A stretch of 64,000 bases of DNA from Dorea_D hominis (GCF_014287705.1 NZ_JACOOY010000015.1:1-64000); one strand, 5' to 3'; positions 33,830-43,682 are shown, counted from the stretch's first letter. The notes: generated by a model not told the origin, from the letters alone. Numbers and translations: made by a program.

Positions 33830-33857
33830 TTGACAGATTCTTGCGCAGTGCTATAAT
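33830..33857 (+). promoter_or_regulatory. Promoter of the riboflavin operon
   Basis: TTGACA (33830-33835), 16-base spacer, TATAAT (33852-33857), about 22 bases before the FMN riboswitch. Confidence 0.85.
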
Positions 33858-33879
33858 AAAGGCAGTCAATTGAATAACT

Positions 33880-33986
33880 ATCTTCAGGGCAGGGTGTAAG
33901 TCCCTACCGGCGGTAAAGCCCGCGAGCCGTAAGGTATGATTCGGTGAGATTCCGAAGCCGACAGTATAGTCTGGATGAAAGAAGAT
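33880..33986 (+). promoter_or_regulatory. FMN riboswitch (RFN element)
   Basis: The conserved RFN core is complete: ATCTTCAGGGCAGGGTG at the start, CCTACCGGCGGTAAAGCCCG, GATTCGGTGAGATTCCGAAG, CCGACAGTATAGTCTGGATG and the closing GAAAGAAGAT. It binds FMN and turns off the ribDEBAH operon through the terminator at 34034. Confidence 0.97.
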
Positions 33987-34033
33987 GAGAAGAATCTTTG
34001 ATAAGCAATACGAAGAATCAGATTTGAACATTT

Positions 34034-34068
34034 AGCTCTGGAATGAACATCCATTTCAGAGCTTTTTA
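34034..34068 (+). terminator. Riboswitch-controlled terminator
   Basis: AGCTCTGGAATG pairs with CATTTCAGAGCT, then TTTTTAT. It lies 48 bases after the riboswitch closing stem. Confidence 0.85.
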
Positions 34069-34105
34069 TATTTTATATCTGATAAAATAATCAAAAGAAA
34101 CTTTT

Positions 34106-34149
34106 AAATGTCTTGAATGAGGTAGAATTCAAGGCATTTTCTTTTTTGT
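34106..34149 (+). terminator. Second hairpin with T tract before ribD, part of a dispersed repeat
   Basis: AAATGTCTTGAAT pairs with ATTCAAGGCATTT, then TCTTTTTT. The following TTTTTTGTTATGGCGA also occurs after the rRNA terminator at 181. From 34204 a further hairpin ATAAAACTCGC / GCGTGTTTTAT precedes the GGAGG of ribD. This looks like inserted repeat DNA in the riboflavin leader. Confidence 0.5.
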
Positions 34150-34265
34150 TATGGCGACGAGGAAAATGCGCCATGCTTGAATGGTTGCATTTAACGACCG
34201 CTAATCAGCAAATAAAACTCGCAAAGCGTGTTTTATTGCTGTAGAAAACAGGAGGTGAAAAAGGA

Positions 34266-35375
34266 ATGACAGATGAGAAAGAATTTTATATGCAGCGTGC
34301 GATTACGCTTGCTGAAAAAGGAAAGGGAAGAGTGAACCCGAATCCGCTGGTAGGTGCGGTGGTTGTCAAAGACGGAAAAATTATCGGGGAAGGTTATCAC
34401 GAATATTATGGCGGACTGCATGCAGAGCGCAATGCATTAAAGAACTGTAAAGAATCTTCGGAAGGAGCAACTCTTTATGTGACTTTGGAACCTTGTTGTC
34501 ATTATGGAAAGACGCCGCCATGTACGGAAGCAATCTTAGAACACAGGATTCGAAAAGTTGTTGTAGGAATGACAGATCCGAATCCTTTGATGGCGGGAAA
34601 AAGTATTGCGCTTTTGAAATCAAAAGGCGTGGAAGTAGAAGTTGGGGTTCTGGAAAAAGAATGCATGGAACTGACACATATTTTTCGGAAATATATAACA
34701 ACAAAAATTCCTTATGTATTAATGAAATATGCAATGACGATGGACGGAAAGATTGCAACTGCAAGCGGAAAATCCAAATGGATTACCGGTGAGACGGCAA
34801 GAATGTGCGTTCAGAAAACAAGACTGGAATATCAGGCGATCATGGTAGGAAGTGAAACAGTCAGAAAAGATGATCCGCTTTTGACCTGCCGGATTGCCAA
34901 TGGAAAAGATCCGGTCCGTATCATTTGTGATACGTCACTTCGCACTTCAACGGGTTCGCAGATTGTGAAGACAGCAAGGCAGGTAAGGACAATTTTTGCA
35001 ACATGTGAAACAAACCGAGAGAAAATAGAACTTTATCAAAAAGCAGGCTGTGAAGTTCTGGTGGTCAGTAAGAAGAATGGGAAAATAGATCTTAAAGAGC
35101 TTGTACAGAAAATCGGAGCACTTGGAATTGACAGCATTTTGCTGGAAGGAGGCGGCACATTAAATGCAAATGCATTAGAAGCACAGATTGTGGACCGTGT
35201 ACAGACTTATATTGCACCGAAGATTTTCGGGGGCACCGGAATCGGACCGGTAGGCGGTATGGGCGTTGATGAACCGGCAGATGCATATCAACTGGTGAAC
35301 AGTCGGCTCAAACAGATCGGAGAAGATTTTTTAATAGAAAGCGATGTGAAATATAAATGTTTACAGGAATCATAG
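34266..35375 (+). CDS. ribD: Riboflavin deaminase/reductase
   Basis: 369 residues. The N-terminal deaminase has the zinc site HAERNAL and the PCCHYGKTPPC motif. The C-terminal reductase has YVLMKYAMTMDGKIAT and LEGGGTLNANAL. It converts diaminohydroxyphosphoribosylaminopyrimidine to 5-amino-6-ribitylamino-uracil phosphate. ACAGGAGGTGAAA precedes ATG 34266. First gene of the FMN-controlled operon; its 3' end overlaps ribE by 19 bases. Confidence 0.96.
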   Translation: MTDEKEFYMQRAITLAEKGKGRVNPNPLVGAVVVKDGKIIGEGYHEYYGGLHAERNALKNCKESSEGATLYVTLEPCCHYGKTPPCTEAILEHRIRKVVVGMTDPNPLMAGKSIALLKSKGVEVEVGVLEKECMELTHIFRKYITTKIPYVLMKYAMTMDGKIATASGKSKWITGETARMCVQKTRLEYQAIMVGSETVRKDDPLLTCRIANGKDPVRIICDTSLRTSTGSQIVKTARQVRTIFATCETNREKIELYQKAGCEVLVVSKKNGKIDLKELVQKIGALGIDSILLEGGGTLNANALEAQIVDRVQTYIAPKIFGGTGIGPVGGMGVDEPADAYQLVNSRLKQIGEDFLIESDVKYKCLQES

Positions 35376-36049
35376 AAGAGGTTGGAAAGGTAAGCAGTAT
35401 CAGGACAGAAGATGCCTCAATCCGTCTTCAGATCCAGACAAAGGAAATATTAAAAGATATTCATATAGGAGACAGCATCGCCGTCAACGGTATTTGTCTG
35501 ACAGTGACGAAATATGACACGGACAGTTTTTGTGCAGATGTTATGCATGAGACAATGAACCGGACTTCCCTTAAACTTCTTAGAAGAGGAAGCAAAGTGA
35601 ATCTGGAACGGGCAATGGCGGCAAACGGAAGATTTGGCGGTCACATTGTCAGTGGACATATCGATGGGACAGGCACAATCCGCAAAATGCAAAGAGACAG
35701 TATTGCAATATGGTATACGGTTGAAACAACAGCTGGGATACTACACTACATAGTAGAAAAAGGATCGATCACAATCGATGGAATCAGTCTGACAGTAGCG
35801 GCAGTTGACGATAAAACCTTTCAGGTATCTGTTATTCCACATACACTGAATCATACTGCACTGCAGGAAAAGAAAGTGGGGGATCCGGTAAACCTGGAAA
35901 CAGACTGTATCGGAAAATATGTGGAAAAATTCTTGCGGGAAAGGAACAGTAATTTGCAGAAACCAGAAGGAAATACAGATAGAAAAAATGGTAAATCTTC
36001 AAAATCAGGTGGAATTACGGCAGAATTTCTGGAACGTTACGGGTATTAA
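35357..36049 (+). CDS. ribE: Riboflavin synthase alpha subunit
   Basis: 230 residues with the tandem lumazine-binding barrels: MFTGIIEEVGKV with GDSIAVNGICLTV, and GRFGGHIVSGHIDG with GSITIDGISLTV. It dismutates two 6,7-dimethyl-8-ribityllumazine molecules to riboflavin. The C-terminal 30 residues (NLQKPEGNTDRKNGKS onward) form a charged extension beyond the second barrel. It starts within ribD. Confidence 0.96.
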   Translation: MFTGIIEEVGKVSSIRTEDASIRLQIQTKEILKDIHIGDSIAVNGICLTVTKYDTDSFCADVMHETMNRTSLKLLRRGSKVNLERAMAANGRFGGHIVSGHIDGTGTIRKMQRDSIAIWYTVETTAGILHYIVEKGSITIDGISLTVAAVDDKTFQVSVIPHTLNHTALQEKKVGDPVNLETDCIGKYVEKFLRERNSNLQKPEGNTDRKNGKSSKSGGITAEFLERYGY

Positions 36050-36130
36050 CAGACAGGAGATCAAGAGGAAACTGTCGATGACAGGTTCAGCAGAGAATTA
36101 ATAATTTAGTCAAATAGAAGGAGAGAAACT

Positions 36131-37327
36131 ATGGAATTTCAAAAGATAGAAAATGCTTTACAAGCATTGCGGGATGGGAAAAATATTCTTGTTATGGATG
36201 ACGAGACCAGAGAGAATGAAGGTGATCTGATCTGTGCGGCACAGTATGCGACAACAGAAAATGTAAACTTTATGGCAGTGCATGCGAAAGGGCTAATCTG
36301 TATGCCGATGAGCAAAGAAGTAGCAGCAAGCCTTTCACTGGCACCAATGGTTGCACACAATACAGATAATCACGAAACTGCGTTTACCGTATCTATTGAC
36401 CATGTGGATACAACAACCGGAATATCAGCAGAGGAACGTGGATTTACAGCAAGAAAATGCATTGAAGACGGTGCAAAACCGGAAGATTTCAGGCGACCGG
36501 GACATATGTTCCCGCTGGTTGCAAGAGACGGCGGTGTGCTGGTACGGAACGGACATACAGAAGCAACCGTAGATCTTATGCGCTTAGCCGGGCTTAAAGA
36601 ATGTGGGCTGTGTTGTGAGATCATGAAGGAAGACGGTACGATGATGCGTACAAGCGAATTAAAAGCATTTGCAGAAAAACATGGAATTCCGACAATGACT
36701 ATCAAAGAGCTGCAGGAGTACAGAAAAGTAAAAGAAACACTCGTTTCCTGCGAGGCAGTAACGAAGATGCCGACAAAATACGGATTATTTACTGCGTATT
36801 GTTATGTGAATAAATTGAATCAGGAACATCACATTGCGCTTGTTATGGGCGAGATCGGAGAGGGAGAAAATGTGTTATGCCGGGTACATTCGGAGTGCCT
36901 TACCGGAGATGTATTTGGATCTCTCCGTTGCGACTGTGGACAGCAGTTTGAATGTTCCATGAAAGAAATTGCAAAAGAAGGACGTGGAGTACTTTTATAT
37001 ATGCGGCAGGAAGGACGCGGAATCGGTCTGGTTAATAAATTAAAGGCTTATTGTCTGCAGGATAATGGAATGGATACACTGGATGCAAATCTGGCACTGG
37101 GATTTGAGGCAGACCAGAGAGAGTATTATATCGGAGCACAGATTTTAAGAGAGCTTGGAATCCGTTCGCTTCGTCTTCTGACAAACAATCCGGATAAAGT
37201 ATATCAGCTCCAGGATTACGGAATGGAGATCAGCGAGCGCGTGCCGATCCAGATGGATGCAACGAATTATGATTTGAAATATTTGAAGACAAAGCAGGAA
37301 CGTATGGGACATTTATTACAATTTTAA
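36131..37327 (+). CDS. ribBA: Bifunctional DHBP synthase / GTP cyclohydrolase II
   Basis: 398 residues. RibB half (1-205): [11 protein letters not shown], the FTVSIDH loop, RPGHMFPL and [13 protein letters not shown]. RibA half (206-398): [20 protein letters not shown] with the three zinc cysteines, then RQEGRGIGL. It supplies both riboflavin precursors, from ribulose-5-phosphate and GTP. AGAAGGAGAG precedes the ATG. Confidence 0.97.
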   Translation: MEFQKIENALQALRDGKNILVMDDETRENEGDLICAAQYATTENVNFMAVHAKGLICMPMSKEVAASLSLAPMVAHNTDNHETAFTVSIDHVDTTTGISAEERGFTARKCIEDGAKPEDFRRPGHMFPLVARDGGVLVRNGHTEATVDLMRLAGLKECGLCCEIMKEDGTMMRTSELKAFAEKHGIPTMTIKELQEYRKVKETLVSCEAVTKMPTKYGLFTAYCYVNKLNQEHHIALVMGEIGEGENVLCRVHSECLTGDVFGSLRCDCGQQFECSMKEIAKEGRGVLLYMRQEGRGIGLVNKLKAYCLQDNGMDTLDANLALGFEADQREYYIGAQILRELGIRSLRLLTNNPDKVYQLQDYGMEISERVPIQMDATNYDLKYLKTKQERMGHLLQF

Positions 37328-37432
37328 ACAGACAAAACAGAGGGATAATTTTGATAGAAGCAGATTGTTCAGGAACAATACATAAATAAAACAGAGCCGG
37401 AAATGACTCTGAAAAAGAAAAGAGGATAAGAC

Positions 37433-37894
37433 ATGAATACATTAGAAGGAAAATTAGTTGCAACAGACATGAAAGTAGGAATCGTAGCAGGACGATTTAA
37501 TGAATTTATCACATCAAAGCTGGTAGGCGGAGCAATGGATGGATTGCTCAGACATGATGTGAAAGACGAAGATGTAGATATCGCATGGGTACCGGGAGCA
37601 TTTGAAATCCCACTGGTTGCATCGAAAATGGCAAAAAGCGGAAAGTACGATGCAGTGATTTGTCTTGGCGCGGTTATCCGCGGAGATACAACGCATTATG
37701 ATTACGTTTGCAATGAAGTGTCCAAAGGAATTGCGACAGTTTCCCTGGAAAGCGGAATACCGGTTATGTTTGGAGTGCTTACAACAGAAAACATTGAACA
37801 GGCAATTGCGCGCGCCGGAAGTAAAGGCGGAAATAAAGGATATGATTGTGCACTTGGCGCGGTTGAGATGGTTAATCTGCTCAGAACAATATAA
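37433..37894 (+). CDS. ribH: 6,7-dimethyl-8-ribityllumazine synthase
   Basis: 153 residues with [26 protein letters not shown], the [14 protein letters not shown] phosphate/catalytic His motif and FGVLTTEN. It forms the icosahedral or pentameric lumazine synthase. Last gene of the riboflavin operon; AAGAGGATAAGAC precedes the ATG. Confidence 0.97.
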   Translation: MNTLEGKLVATDMKVGIVAGRFNEFITSKLVGGAMDGLLRHDVKDEDVDIAWVPGAFEIPLVASKMAKSGKYDAVICLGAVIRGDTTHYDYVCNEVSKGIATVSLESGIPVMFGVLTTENIEQAIARAGSKGGNKGYDCALGAVEMVNLLRTI

Positions 37895-38005
37895 GCGAGA
37901 AGGAAGTAGCAGAAAATTTATATTTTCCTTTACCTGTTTATGCGAAATGATATAAAATATAAAGTACAAAAACCTGCATGAAAGGTCAGAGAGGAAAAGA
38001 AATAA

Positions 38006-38454
38006 ATGAAGCAATCATTTTTTTCAAAGGATCCGGTGTTTTACCGGTCCTTTTTCAAGTTGATGGCAGTGATCGCATTGCAGAATTTGGTAGCATACAG
38101 TGTCAACATGCATTGAAAGCCCCCTTATTGTCTATGTACCGGTTAAGTGCGCAGGCAACTTTATATGCAGATCATTTTATGATGATCATGAGTGTGGTTA
38201 TGGTTGGAATGGCGTATCAAATGCCGGTTGGAGTGGGGCTCATTCAGGGTGGTGGAGATACAAAATTTTCCATGTATCTTAACCTGATCTCGGTTTGGGG
38301 GATTGTCATGCCATTATCCTTTTTAACTGCATTTTACTGGAAACTTCCAGTTGAAATAGTAGTGATCGCAGTTCAGTCAGATCAGATATTTAAGTGTCTG
38401 CCGATTTTTCTGCGTTTTAAAAGTTATAAATGGATTCATAAGCTAACAGGCTAA
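38006..38454 (+). pseudogene. MATE efflux protein with a large internal deletion
   Basis: ATG 38006, after GAGAGGAAAAG, encodes 35 codons of a MATE N-terminus (SKDPVFYRSFFKLMAVIALQ) and stops in its own frame at 38114-38116. The open frame from 37978 to 38454 carries the C-terminal end of the same kind of protein (GLIQGGGDTKFSMYLNLISV, then FLPIFLRFKSYKWIHKL-like tail). About 250 residues between the two parts are missing. From 38455 to 38617 another fragment (VGDVFSGNVVVSVFVVSLLL then LLPKEGG) looks like the end of a further transporter gene. Confidence 0.7.
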
Positions 38455-38617
38455 CTCCCTGATCTTTGGATCCTGTTTTCAATTATATTTATAGTGACAA
38501 AGATTGCACTAAGCCACAGGCAGTTGGTGATGTGTTTAGTGGTAACGTGGTTGTCAGTGTATTTGTTGTATCACTGCTGTTGAGTTTATTATTACCAAAA
38601 GAAGGAGGAAGTATAGG

Positions 38618-39235
38618 ATGAAAGTATTAATGATCAATGGAAGTCCACATGTAAAAGGAAACACAAAAGTTGCTTTAGAAGAGATGGTGAAGATTTTTCA
38701 TGAAGAGGGAATCGAGACAGAGATTCTCGATATCGGAAACAAAGACATCCGGGGATGTATTGCCTGTTATACATGTATGGAAAAAGGAAAATGTGTTTTT
38801 GATGATATTGTAAATGAATCCGCAGCAAAATTTGAAGCATGTGACGGTCTTGTAATTGCGAGTCCTGTTTATTATGCATCCGCAAATGCAACATTGATCG
38901 CTTATCTGGATCGTCTGTTCTACAGTACACATTTTGATAAGACGATGAAAGTCGGAGCCAGTGTAGTTGCCGCAAGAAGAGGCGGACTTTCAGCGACTTT
39001 TGATGAACTGAATAAATATTTTACAATCTCCGGAATGCCGGTCGCATCCAGCCAGTACTGGAACAGTATCCATGGAAGAGAACCACAGGAAGCTTGTCAG
39101 GATGCGGAAGGACTGCAGACAATGCGTACACTTGCAAGAAATATGACATTCTTAATGAAGAGTATCAAACTTGGAAAAGAAGCATATGGACTGCCGGAAA
39201 AAGAAGCAAGGCGGGGAACAAACTTTATACGATGA
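38618..39235 (+). CDS. NAD(P)H-dependent FMN reductase / flavodoxin-like protein
   Basis: 205 residues. MKVLMINGSPHVKGNT is the FMN-phosphate loop, ASPVYYASANATLIAYLDR the second flavin loop. A CIACYTCMEKGKC segment has the spaced cysteines of iron-sulfur flavoproteins, though the full Fe-S ligand set is not certain. It is expected to reduce small electrophiles or quinones. AAGGAGG precedes ATG 38618; a terminator follows. Confidence 0.88.
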   Translation: MKVLMINGSPHVKGNTKVALEEMVKIFHEEGIETEILDIGNKDIRGCIACYTCMEKGKCVFDDIVNESAAKFEACDGLVIASPVYYASANATLIAYLDRLFYSTHFDKTMKVGASVVAARRGGLSATFDELNKYFTISGMPVASSQYWNSIHGREPQEACQDAEGLQTMRTLARNMTFLMKSIKLGKEAYGLPEKEARRGTNFIR

Positions 39236-39289
39236 TTTACAGTCATCAAATGATGTCGCACGAGAAAGGGCGTATTTACTCGCTGTCAT

Positions 39290-39328
39290 AAAAAAGGATT
39301 CGAGAAATGAAATCTCGAATCCTTTTTT
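39290..39328. terminator. Bidirectional terminator
   Basis: AAAAAAGGATTCGAGA pairs with TCTCGAATCCTTTTTT, loop AATGAAA. Confidence 0.9.
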
Positions 39329-39337
39329 ACGCGATCA

Positions 39338-40696
39338 TTATTGATTAAATAGTTTATTCCTTGTGAGAAAGTATGCAGTCAAAACCATCGTTCCGGTAAG
39401 TACCCAGGAAATCGGATAAATCCAGATCAGCAAAGTGTAATTGTGCCAGATACGGATGGCGGTTGCGATCCAGATCAGACGCAGAACACAGGAACCAAAG
39501 ACTGTAAGTGCGGCAGGTGTCATTGAGTGTCCCATCCCACGAAGTGCAGCGCCGCTGATTTCATAAGTACTTGTCAGAAGTTCCAGAGAAGTAATAATCA
39601 CAAGGCGGATCATTGCATAGTGGATGACATCCGGATCTGTCGTATACAGACCGATAAAAAAGTTACGTCCGAGAATAAAGACCATACTTAAAATCCCGCA
39701 GAAAATCATACTTGCAAGCATGGCTTCCCGAAAGACTTTCTTGCAACGGTCATACATTTTTCCACTGTAATTCTGACTTGTGAAAGTCACTGTTGTCTGC
39801 GCAAATGCATTTACGATAAAATAAGTAATGTATTCAAAATTTAACGCAGTAGAAGAACCGGCAATCGCCTTTGAGCCAAAACTGTTGATGGAAGACTGGA
39901 TACAGACATTGGCAACAGAAAAGACCATGCCCTGCAGTCCGGCAGGAACACCGATTTTTAAAATACGGATAAGTTCCGAAGTGTTGATTTCGAGCTTTTT
40001 AAAAGAAACCCGGATCGGTTCTTCTTCATGCAGTAAAAACAAGATGACAAGCAGTGCACTTACACCATTTGCAACAACTGTAGCAATACCGGCACCGGCA
40101 ACATCCATGTGGAAACCGGCAACAAGCAGGAAATTTAAAATTACATTTACCACACCGGAAACAATTAATGCCAGAAGTGGTCGTTTTGTATCTCCGATAC
40201 TCCGAAGAATCGATGCGCCGAAATCATAGAGCATCATGAATGGCATACCGAGAAAATAGATCCGCAGATAAACGGTTGCCAGATGAAGGACATCCTTCGG
40301 TGCGCCCATGAGCAGCAAGATTGGATGTGAAATGATCTGACCAAGCAAAAGTAATAGTATTCCGCTTATAAGTGCCAGCGTAACGGCAGTATGTACAACG
40401 CTTGGAATCTTTTGCTGATTGCCTTCGCCGATATAGCCGGCGATGATTACATTTGATCCAAGTGAAATGCCGGAAAATAATGTAACCAGCAGGTTAATAA
40501 CAGCCCCATTGCTGCCAACGGCAGCGAGCGCTTCACTTCCGGCAAAACGACCGACAACGGCGACACCGACAGAATTAAATAACTGCTGCATGATACTGCA
40601 GGCGGCGAGCGGAAGTGCAACGATCAGCATATTTTTGAAAATTTTGCCATGGAGCATATCCATCTGGCGCGATTCTTTTTTCGTAGTTTCATTCAT
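39338..40696 (-). CDS. MATE-family efflux transporter
   Basis: 452 residues with twelve helices and two related halves; MLIVALPLAACSIMQQLFNS and GRFAGSEALAAVG begin the first, GVPAGLQGMVFSVANVCIQS the second. It exports cationic compounds or drugs in exchange for Na+ or H+. The open frame extends to 40861, but GGAG precedes the ATG at 40696 and the family starts here. Unlike the neighbouring MATE remnant at 38006, this copy is complete. Confidence 0.9.
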   Translation of the reverse strand: MNETTKKESRQMDMLHGKIFKNMLIVALPLAACSIMQQLFNSVGVAVVGRFAGSEALAAVGSNGAVINLLVTLFSGISLGSNVIIAGYIGEGNQQKIPSVVHTAVTLALISGILLLLLGQIISHPILLLMGAPKDVLHLATVYLRIYFLGMPFMMLYDFGASILRSIGDTKRPLLALIVSGVVNVILNFLLVAGFHMDVAGAGIATVVANGVSALLVILFLLHEEEPIRVSFKKLEINTSELIRILKIGVPAGLQGMVFSVANVCIQSSINSFGSKAIAGSSTALNFEYITYFIVNAFAQTTVTFTSQNYSGKMYDRCKKVFREAMLASMIFCGILSMVFILGRNFFIGLYTTDPDVIHYAMIRLVIITSLELLTSTYEISGAALRGMGHSMTPAALTVFGSCVLRLIWIATAIRIWHNYTLLIWIYPISWVLTGTMVLTAYFLTRNKLFNQ

Positions 40697-40891
40697 ATTA
40701 TTAAATCTCCTGTTAAAATCGATTAATCTGTATTTATAATTAAAGTAAAGTACTATAATTCTATCTGGCAAATACATTATAGATTTCAGAAAAAAGAAAT
40801 ACAACCCTGATTGCAAAATTATGCGGATATGCTTATAATCTGAAATAGAGAATTCCGGCAAGGGTAATAAAAGAAAGGAAGTAGTGTAGAA

Positions 40892-41248
40892 ATGACAGAG
40901 AACGTAAAAACTTATGTAACAGAAAAAACAAAAGAACTGATCGCGGCAACATCCTGCTCAGCAGAAGCAAAAGAAGCAGCAAATGCATGGCTTGAAGCAG
41001 TTGGGACAGAGAAAGAAGCAGAAGTAACAAAAAATTATATTGCAGAACTGGAAGAAGATATCATGCCGATCGATGGACTGATTGCATTTGCAGGATCTGA
41101 TATGGGAGCAAAAGTATTCGGAGATGCTGCAAAAGGTGTACTTGCTCATGCAGAAGAGATCAAAGCAGCAGGTGCGAAGTATTGTGACTGTCCGGCATGT
41201 GCGGCATGCGAAGCAATTCTGGCAAAGAAAGACGAGATATTAGCATAA
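40892..41248 (+). CDS. Small helical protein with a C-terminal cysteine cluster
   Basis: 118 residues, acidic, mostly Ala/Glu/Lys helix, with a C-terminal YCDCPACAACEAIL motif (four cysteines as CxCxxCxxC). This can bind a metal or Fe-S cluster. I recall similar short proteins in Lachnospiraceae, sometimes labelled heat-shock related without evidence. AGAAAGGAAG precedes the ATG. Function unknown. Confidence 0.75.
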   Translation: MTENVKTYVTEKTKELIAATSCSAEAKEAANAWLEAVGTEKEAEVTKNYIAELEEDIMPIDGLIAFAGSDMGAKVFGDAAKGVLAHAEEIKAAGAKYCDCPACAACEAILAKKDEILA

Positions 41249-41317
41249 TTGCGATGATGTCAGAAATCTTGATATCATAAATAAAAAACTGATATAAGAA
41301 ACAGAAAGGTTTACAAG

Positions 41318-41986
41318 ATGATAAAAGCAGTTATATTTGACATGGATGGAGTACTGATTGACACAGAGCCACTGCATTACCGATGCTGGAAAGAGATCTT
41401 AAAAGAACACTATGATGTGGAGTTTGATTATGATATTTATTTACCATGTATCGGATCAACCAGACAGTTTTTCAGAGATCTGGTAAAGGAGCATTATGGA
41501 GTGGATTTTCCGGATCTGGATGAAATGAATCGGATTATGAAGGTGAAGAAATCACAGATTGTTAAGGCAGAAGGATTTCCGGAGATGCCAGGAGTAGAAA
41601 ATGCTTTAAAACAATTAAAAGAAATGGGATACAAGCTTGCAGTTGCTTCTTCCTCACCAGAGAGTGAGATTATGGATGCAATGACAAGACTTGGTCTGAT
41701 GCCGTATTTTGATAGCATTACAAGCGGAGACCATGTAGAACATCCAAAGCCGGAACCGGATACGTTCCTGCTTGCGGCAGAACGGCTGAATGTTCCGACA
41801 GATAACTGCCTTGTCATTGAGGATTCTACGAATGGCGGCAGAGCAGCACGGGCAGCGAAGATGGATTGCGTATGGCTGCATAATCCACACTCCGGACATC
41901 AGGACATCCCGAATGCAATTCTGGAGATCCCGGCGTGGACGGAAGATGGCATAGAGAAGCTGGTTAAGCTGATACAGGAAATGTAG
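41318..41986 (+). CDS. HAD-superfamily phosphatase (beta-phosphoglucomutase-like)
   Basis: 222 residues. Motif I FDMDGVLIDTEP (nucleophile Asp), a helical cap, motif II AVASSSPES, and the motif III/IV region HPKPEPDTF with VIEDSTNGGRAA. It dephosphorylates a small phospho-sugar or similar metabolite. AGAAAGG precedes the ATG. It stands alone. Confidence 0.93.
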   Translation: MIKAVIFDMDGVLIDTEPLHYRCWKEILKEHYDVEFDYDIYLPCIGSTRQFFRDLVKEHYGVDFPDLDEMNRIMKVKKSQIVKAEGFPEMPGVENALKQLKEMGYKLAVASSSPESEIMDAMTRLGLMPYFDSITSGDHVEHPKPEPDTFLLAAERLNVPTDNCLVIEDSTNGGRAARAAKMDCVWLHNPHSGHQDIPNAILEIPAWTEDGIEKLVKLIQEM

Positions 41987-42050
41987 GAAAAATAGTTATT
42001 GCGTTGATTAACAGACAATAAAGGCGGTTTAGAGGAACGCGGGTGAGAAA

Positions 42051-43625
42051 ATGATAAGACTCAGAGATATTCTTGCCATGGATATATTTCGGAATTTTAA
42101 GATTATAGCCGGGAAAAACGGCAGTGATCGGGAAGTGAAAACGGTCAGTGTTATGGATGCGCCGGATATTTATAAGTGGATGAAAGGCGGTGAGTTTTTG
42201 ATTACATCTGGTTATGTAGTCAAAGATCAGCCGGAATATTTAGCTTTTCTAATTGAAAATCTGGACAAACATGGAGCATGTGCTCTGGGAATAAAGTTAG
42301 ACCGGTTTATTTATGAATATCCGCAAGATGCAATAGAAAAGGCAAATAAATTGAACTTTCCCATTATTGCTATTCCATTCGAATTTGCATTTGCAGATGT
42401 GATCAATCCAGTGCTGCAGGAGGTGATTAATCATCAATCCAGAATCCTGCAGTATTCGGAACGAGTGCATCAGGCTTGTACAAAGATGGTATTGGAAGAT
42501 GAAGATATTTCTACTATTTTATCTTTTCTGGAAGAACATATTCATCAGGAAGCCGCATTTGTAGATACCTGTTTTGATAAAACTTATTATACGAAAGACA
42601 CCGCCCAGGGGGGAATAGAAGAAACAGGGCGGTATCGGATTCATATCAATGAAGAAGAATACGGATACCTTGTATTTGGAAGTAAATGGAACGACTATGA
42701 TGAATCCTTTCGGGATTATTATCAGATTGCGATTGAGCAGGCGGGCACTATTTTAATATTAAAATTACAGAAAAAACTTACAGCGCGCCAAATTGAAGCT
42801 GATTACAGAGAGCAGTTTGTGCAGGATATGTTAACCAGAAATATTAGCTCTAAAGAAGAAATCATAAATCGTGCGATGATCTATAACTGGGATTTTTATC
42901 TTGGTGGAGTCGTATTTATTGTAGATATTGATCATTTTAAAAAACAGTATTTAAAACATCTGGATGAAAATGTAAACAGACGTATGATGGAAATGATGAC
43001 ACGGGTTTTGTTAATCAGCAAACAGCGTGTCGGACAGGAATATGCACACTATGTGTATAGTAAATTAAGTGATCAGATTGTATTTATTATTACAGAAAAA
43101 TACAAGGATGAAGAGACGTTTAGAGGAAACTTAAAGAAACTGGCAAAGGAAATTAAAGATGAGATTGCTCGTGTAATTCCATTTACGGCGACTATCGGAA
43201 TTGGAAATTACAGAAAAGATATAAGCCAGATTCATGACAGCTGGGAAGAAGCCAGAAAAGCGATAGAAATTATCCGTAGTATGGAACGTGAAGATACGGT
43301 TGTATTTTATGATGAACTTGGGATTTTTAAGTTGCTGTCACTGGTAAGTCATAGTGCAGAAGCGAAAGAGTTTGAAAAACAATATATCGAAAAAATTTGT
43401 ACATATGATCGAAAGCATCATACAGATATGATGGATACTTTTATTGCTCTGGTAACGAATGGATGGAATTTAAAAGTAACTTCAGAAAAGTTATTTATTC
43501 ATTACAATTCTATGAAATACCGATATCGTAAACTGGGAATGATATTAGAACTGGATCTGCAGGATCAGGAAGAACGTTTAAATCTGGAACTCGCATTGAA
43601 GTTATATCAGATGCATGAAAAATAA
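42051..43625 (+). CDS. PucR-family transcriptional regulator
   Basis: 524 residues. The N-terminal PucR domain (VSVMDAPDIYKWMKGGEFLI, then ITSGY) is followed by a GGDEF-like middle region without a cyclase motif (about 270-410) and the C-terminal HTH (TSEKLFIHYNSMKYRYRKL). PucR proteins activate purine, allantoin or related nitrogen-compound catabolism. It lies directly upstream of, and on the same strand as, an amidohydrolase, M20 peptidase and membrane protein, which are its likely targets. Confidence 0.9.
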   Translation: MIRLRDILAMDIFRNFKIIAGKNGSDREVKTVSVMDAPDIYKWMKGGEFLITSGYVVKDQPEYLAFLIENLDKHGACALGIKLDRFIYEYPQDAIEKANKLNFPIIAIPFEFAFADVINPVLQEVINHQSRILQYSERVHQACTKMVLEDEDISTILSFLEEHIHQEAAFVDTCFDKTYYTKDTAQGGIEETGRYRIHINEEEYGYLVFGSKWNDYDESFRDYYQIAIEQAGTILILKLQKKLTARQIEADYREQFVQDMLTRNISSKEEIINRAMIYNWDFYLGGVVFIVDIDHFKKQYLKHLDENVNRRMMEMMTRVLLISKQRVGQEYAHYVYSKLSDQIVFIITEKYKDEETFRGNLKKLAKEIKDEIARVIPFTATIGIGNYRKDISQIHDSWEEARKAIEIIRSMEREDTVVFYDELGIFKLLSLVSHSAEAKEFEKQYIEKICTYDRKHHTDMMDTFIALVTNGWNLKVTSEKLFIHYNSMKYRYRKLGMILELDLQDQEERLNLELALKLYQMHEK

Positions 43626-43682
43626 AAATATACAGCTAATAAATTTTGTAAATAGGAATTTTTTAGCTGTATATTTTTTTGT
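43626..43682 (+). terminator. Terminator between the PucR gene and its likely target operon
   Basis: AAATATACAGCT pairs with AGCTGTATATTT, then a T run. The operon at 43820 therefore has its own promoter, probably in 43690-43810. Confidence 0.8.

Noticed and set aside
37514..38014. Minus-strand open frame of 166 codons over ribH
   Set aside because: Antisense to a clear lumazine synthase gene; no ribosome site and a Cys/His/Ile-rich unlikely composition.
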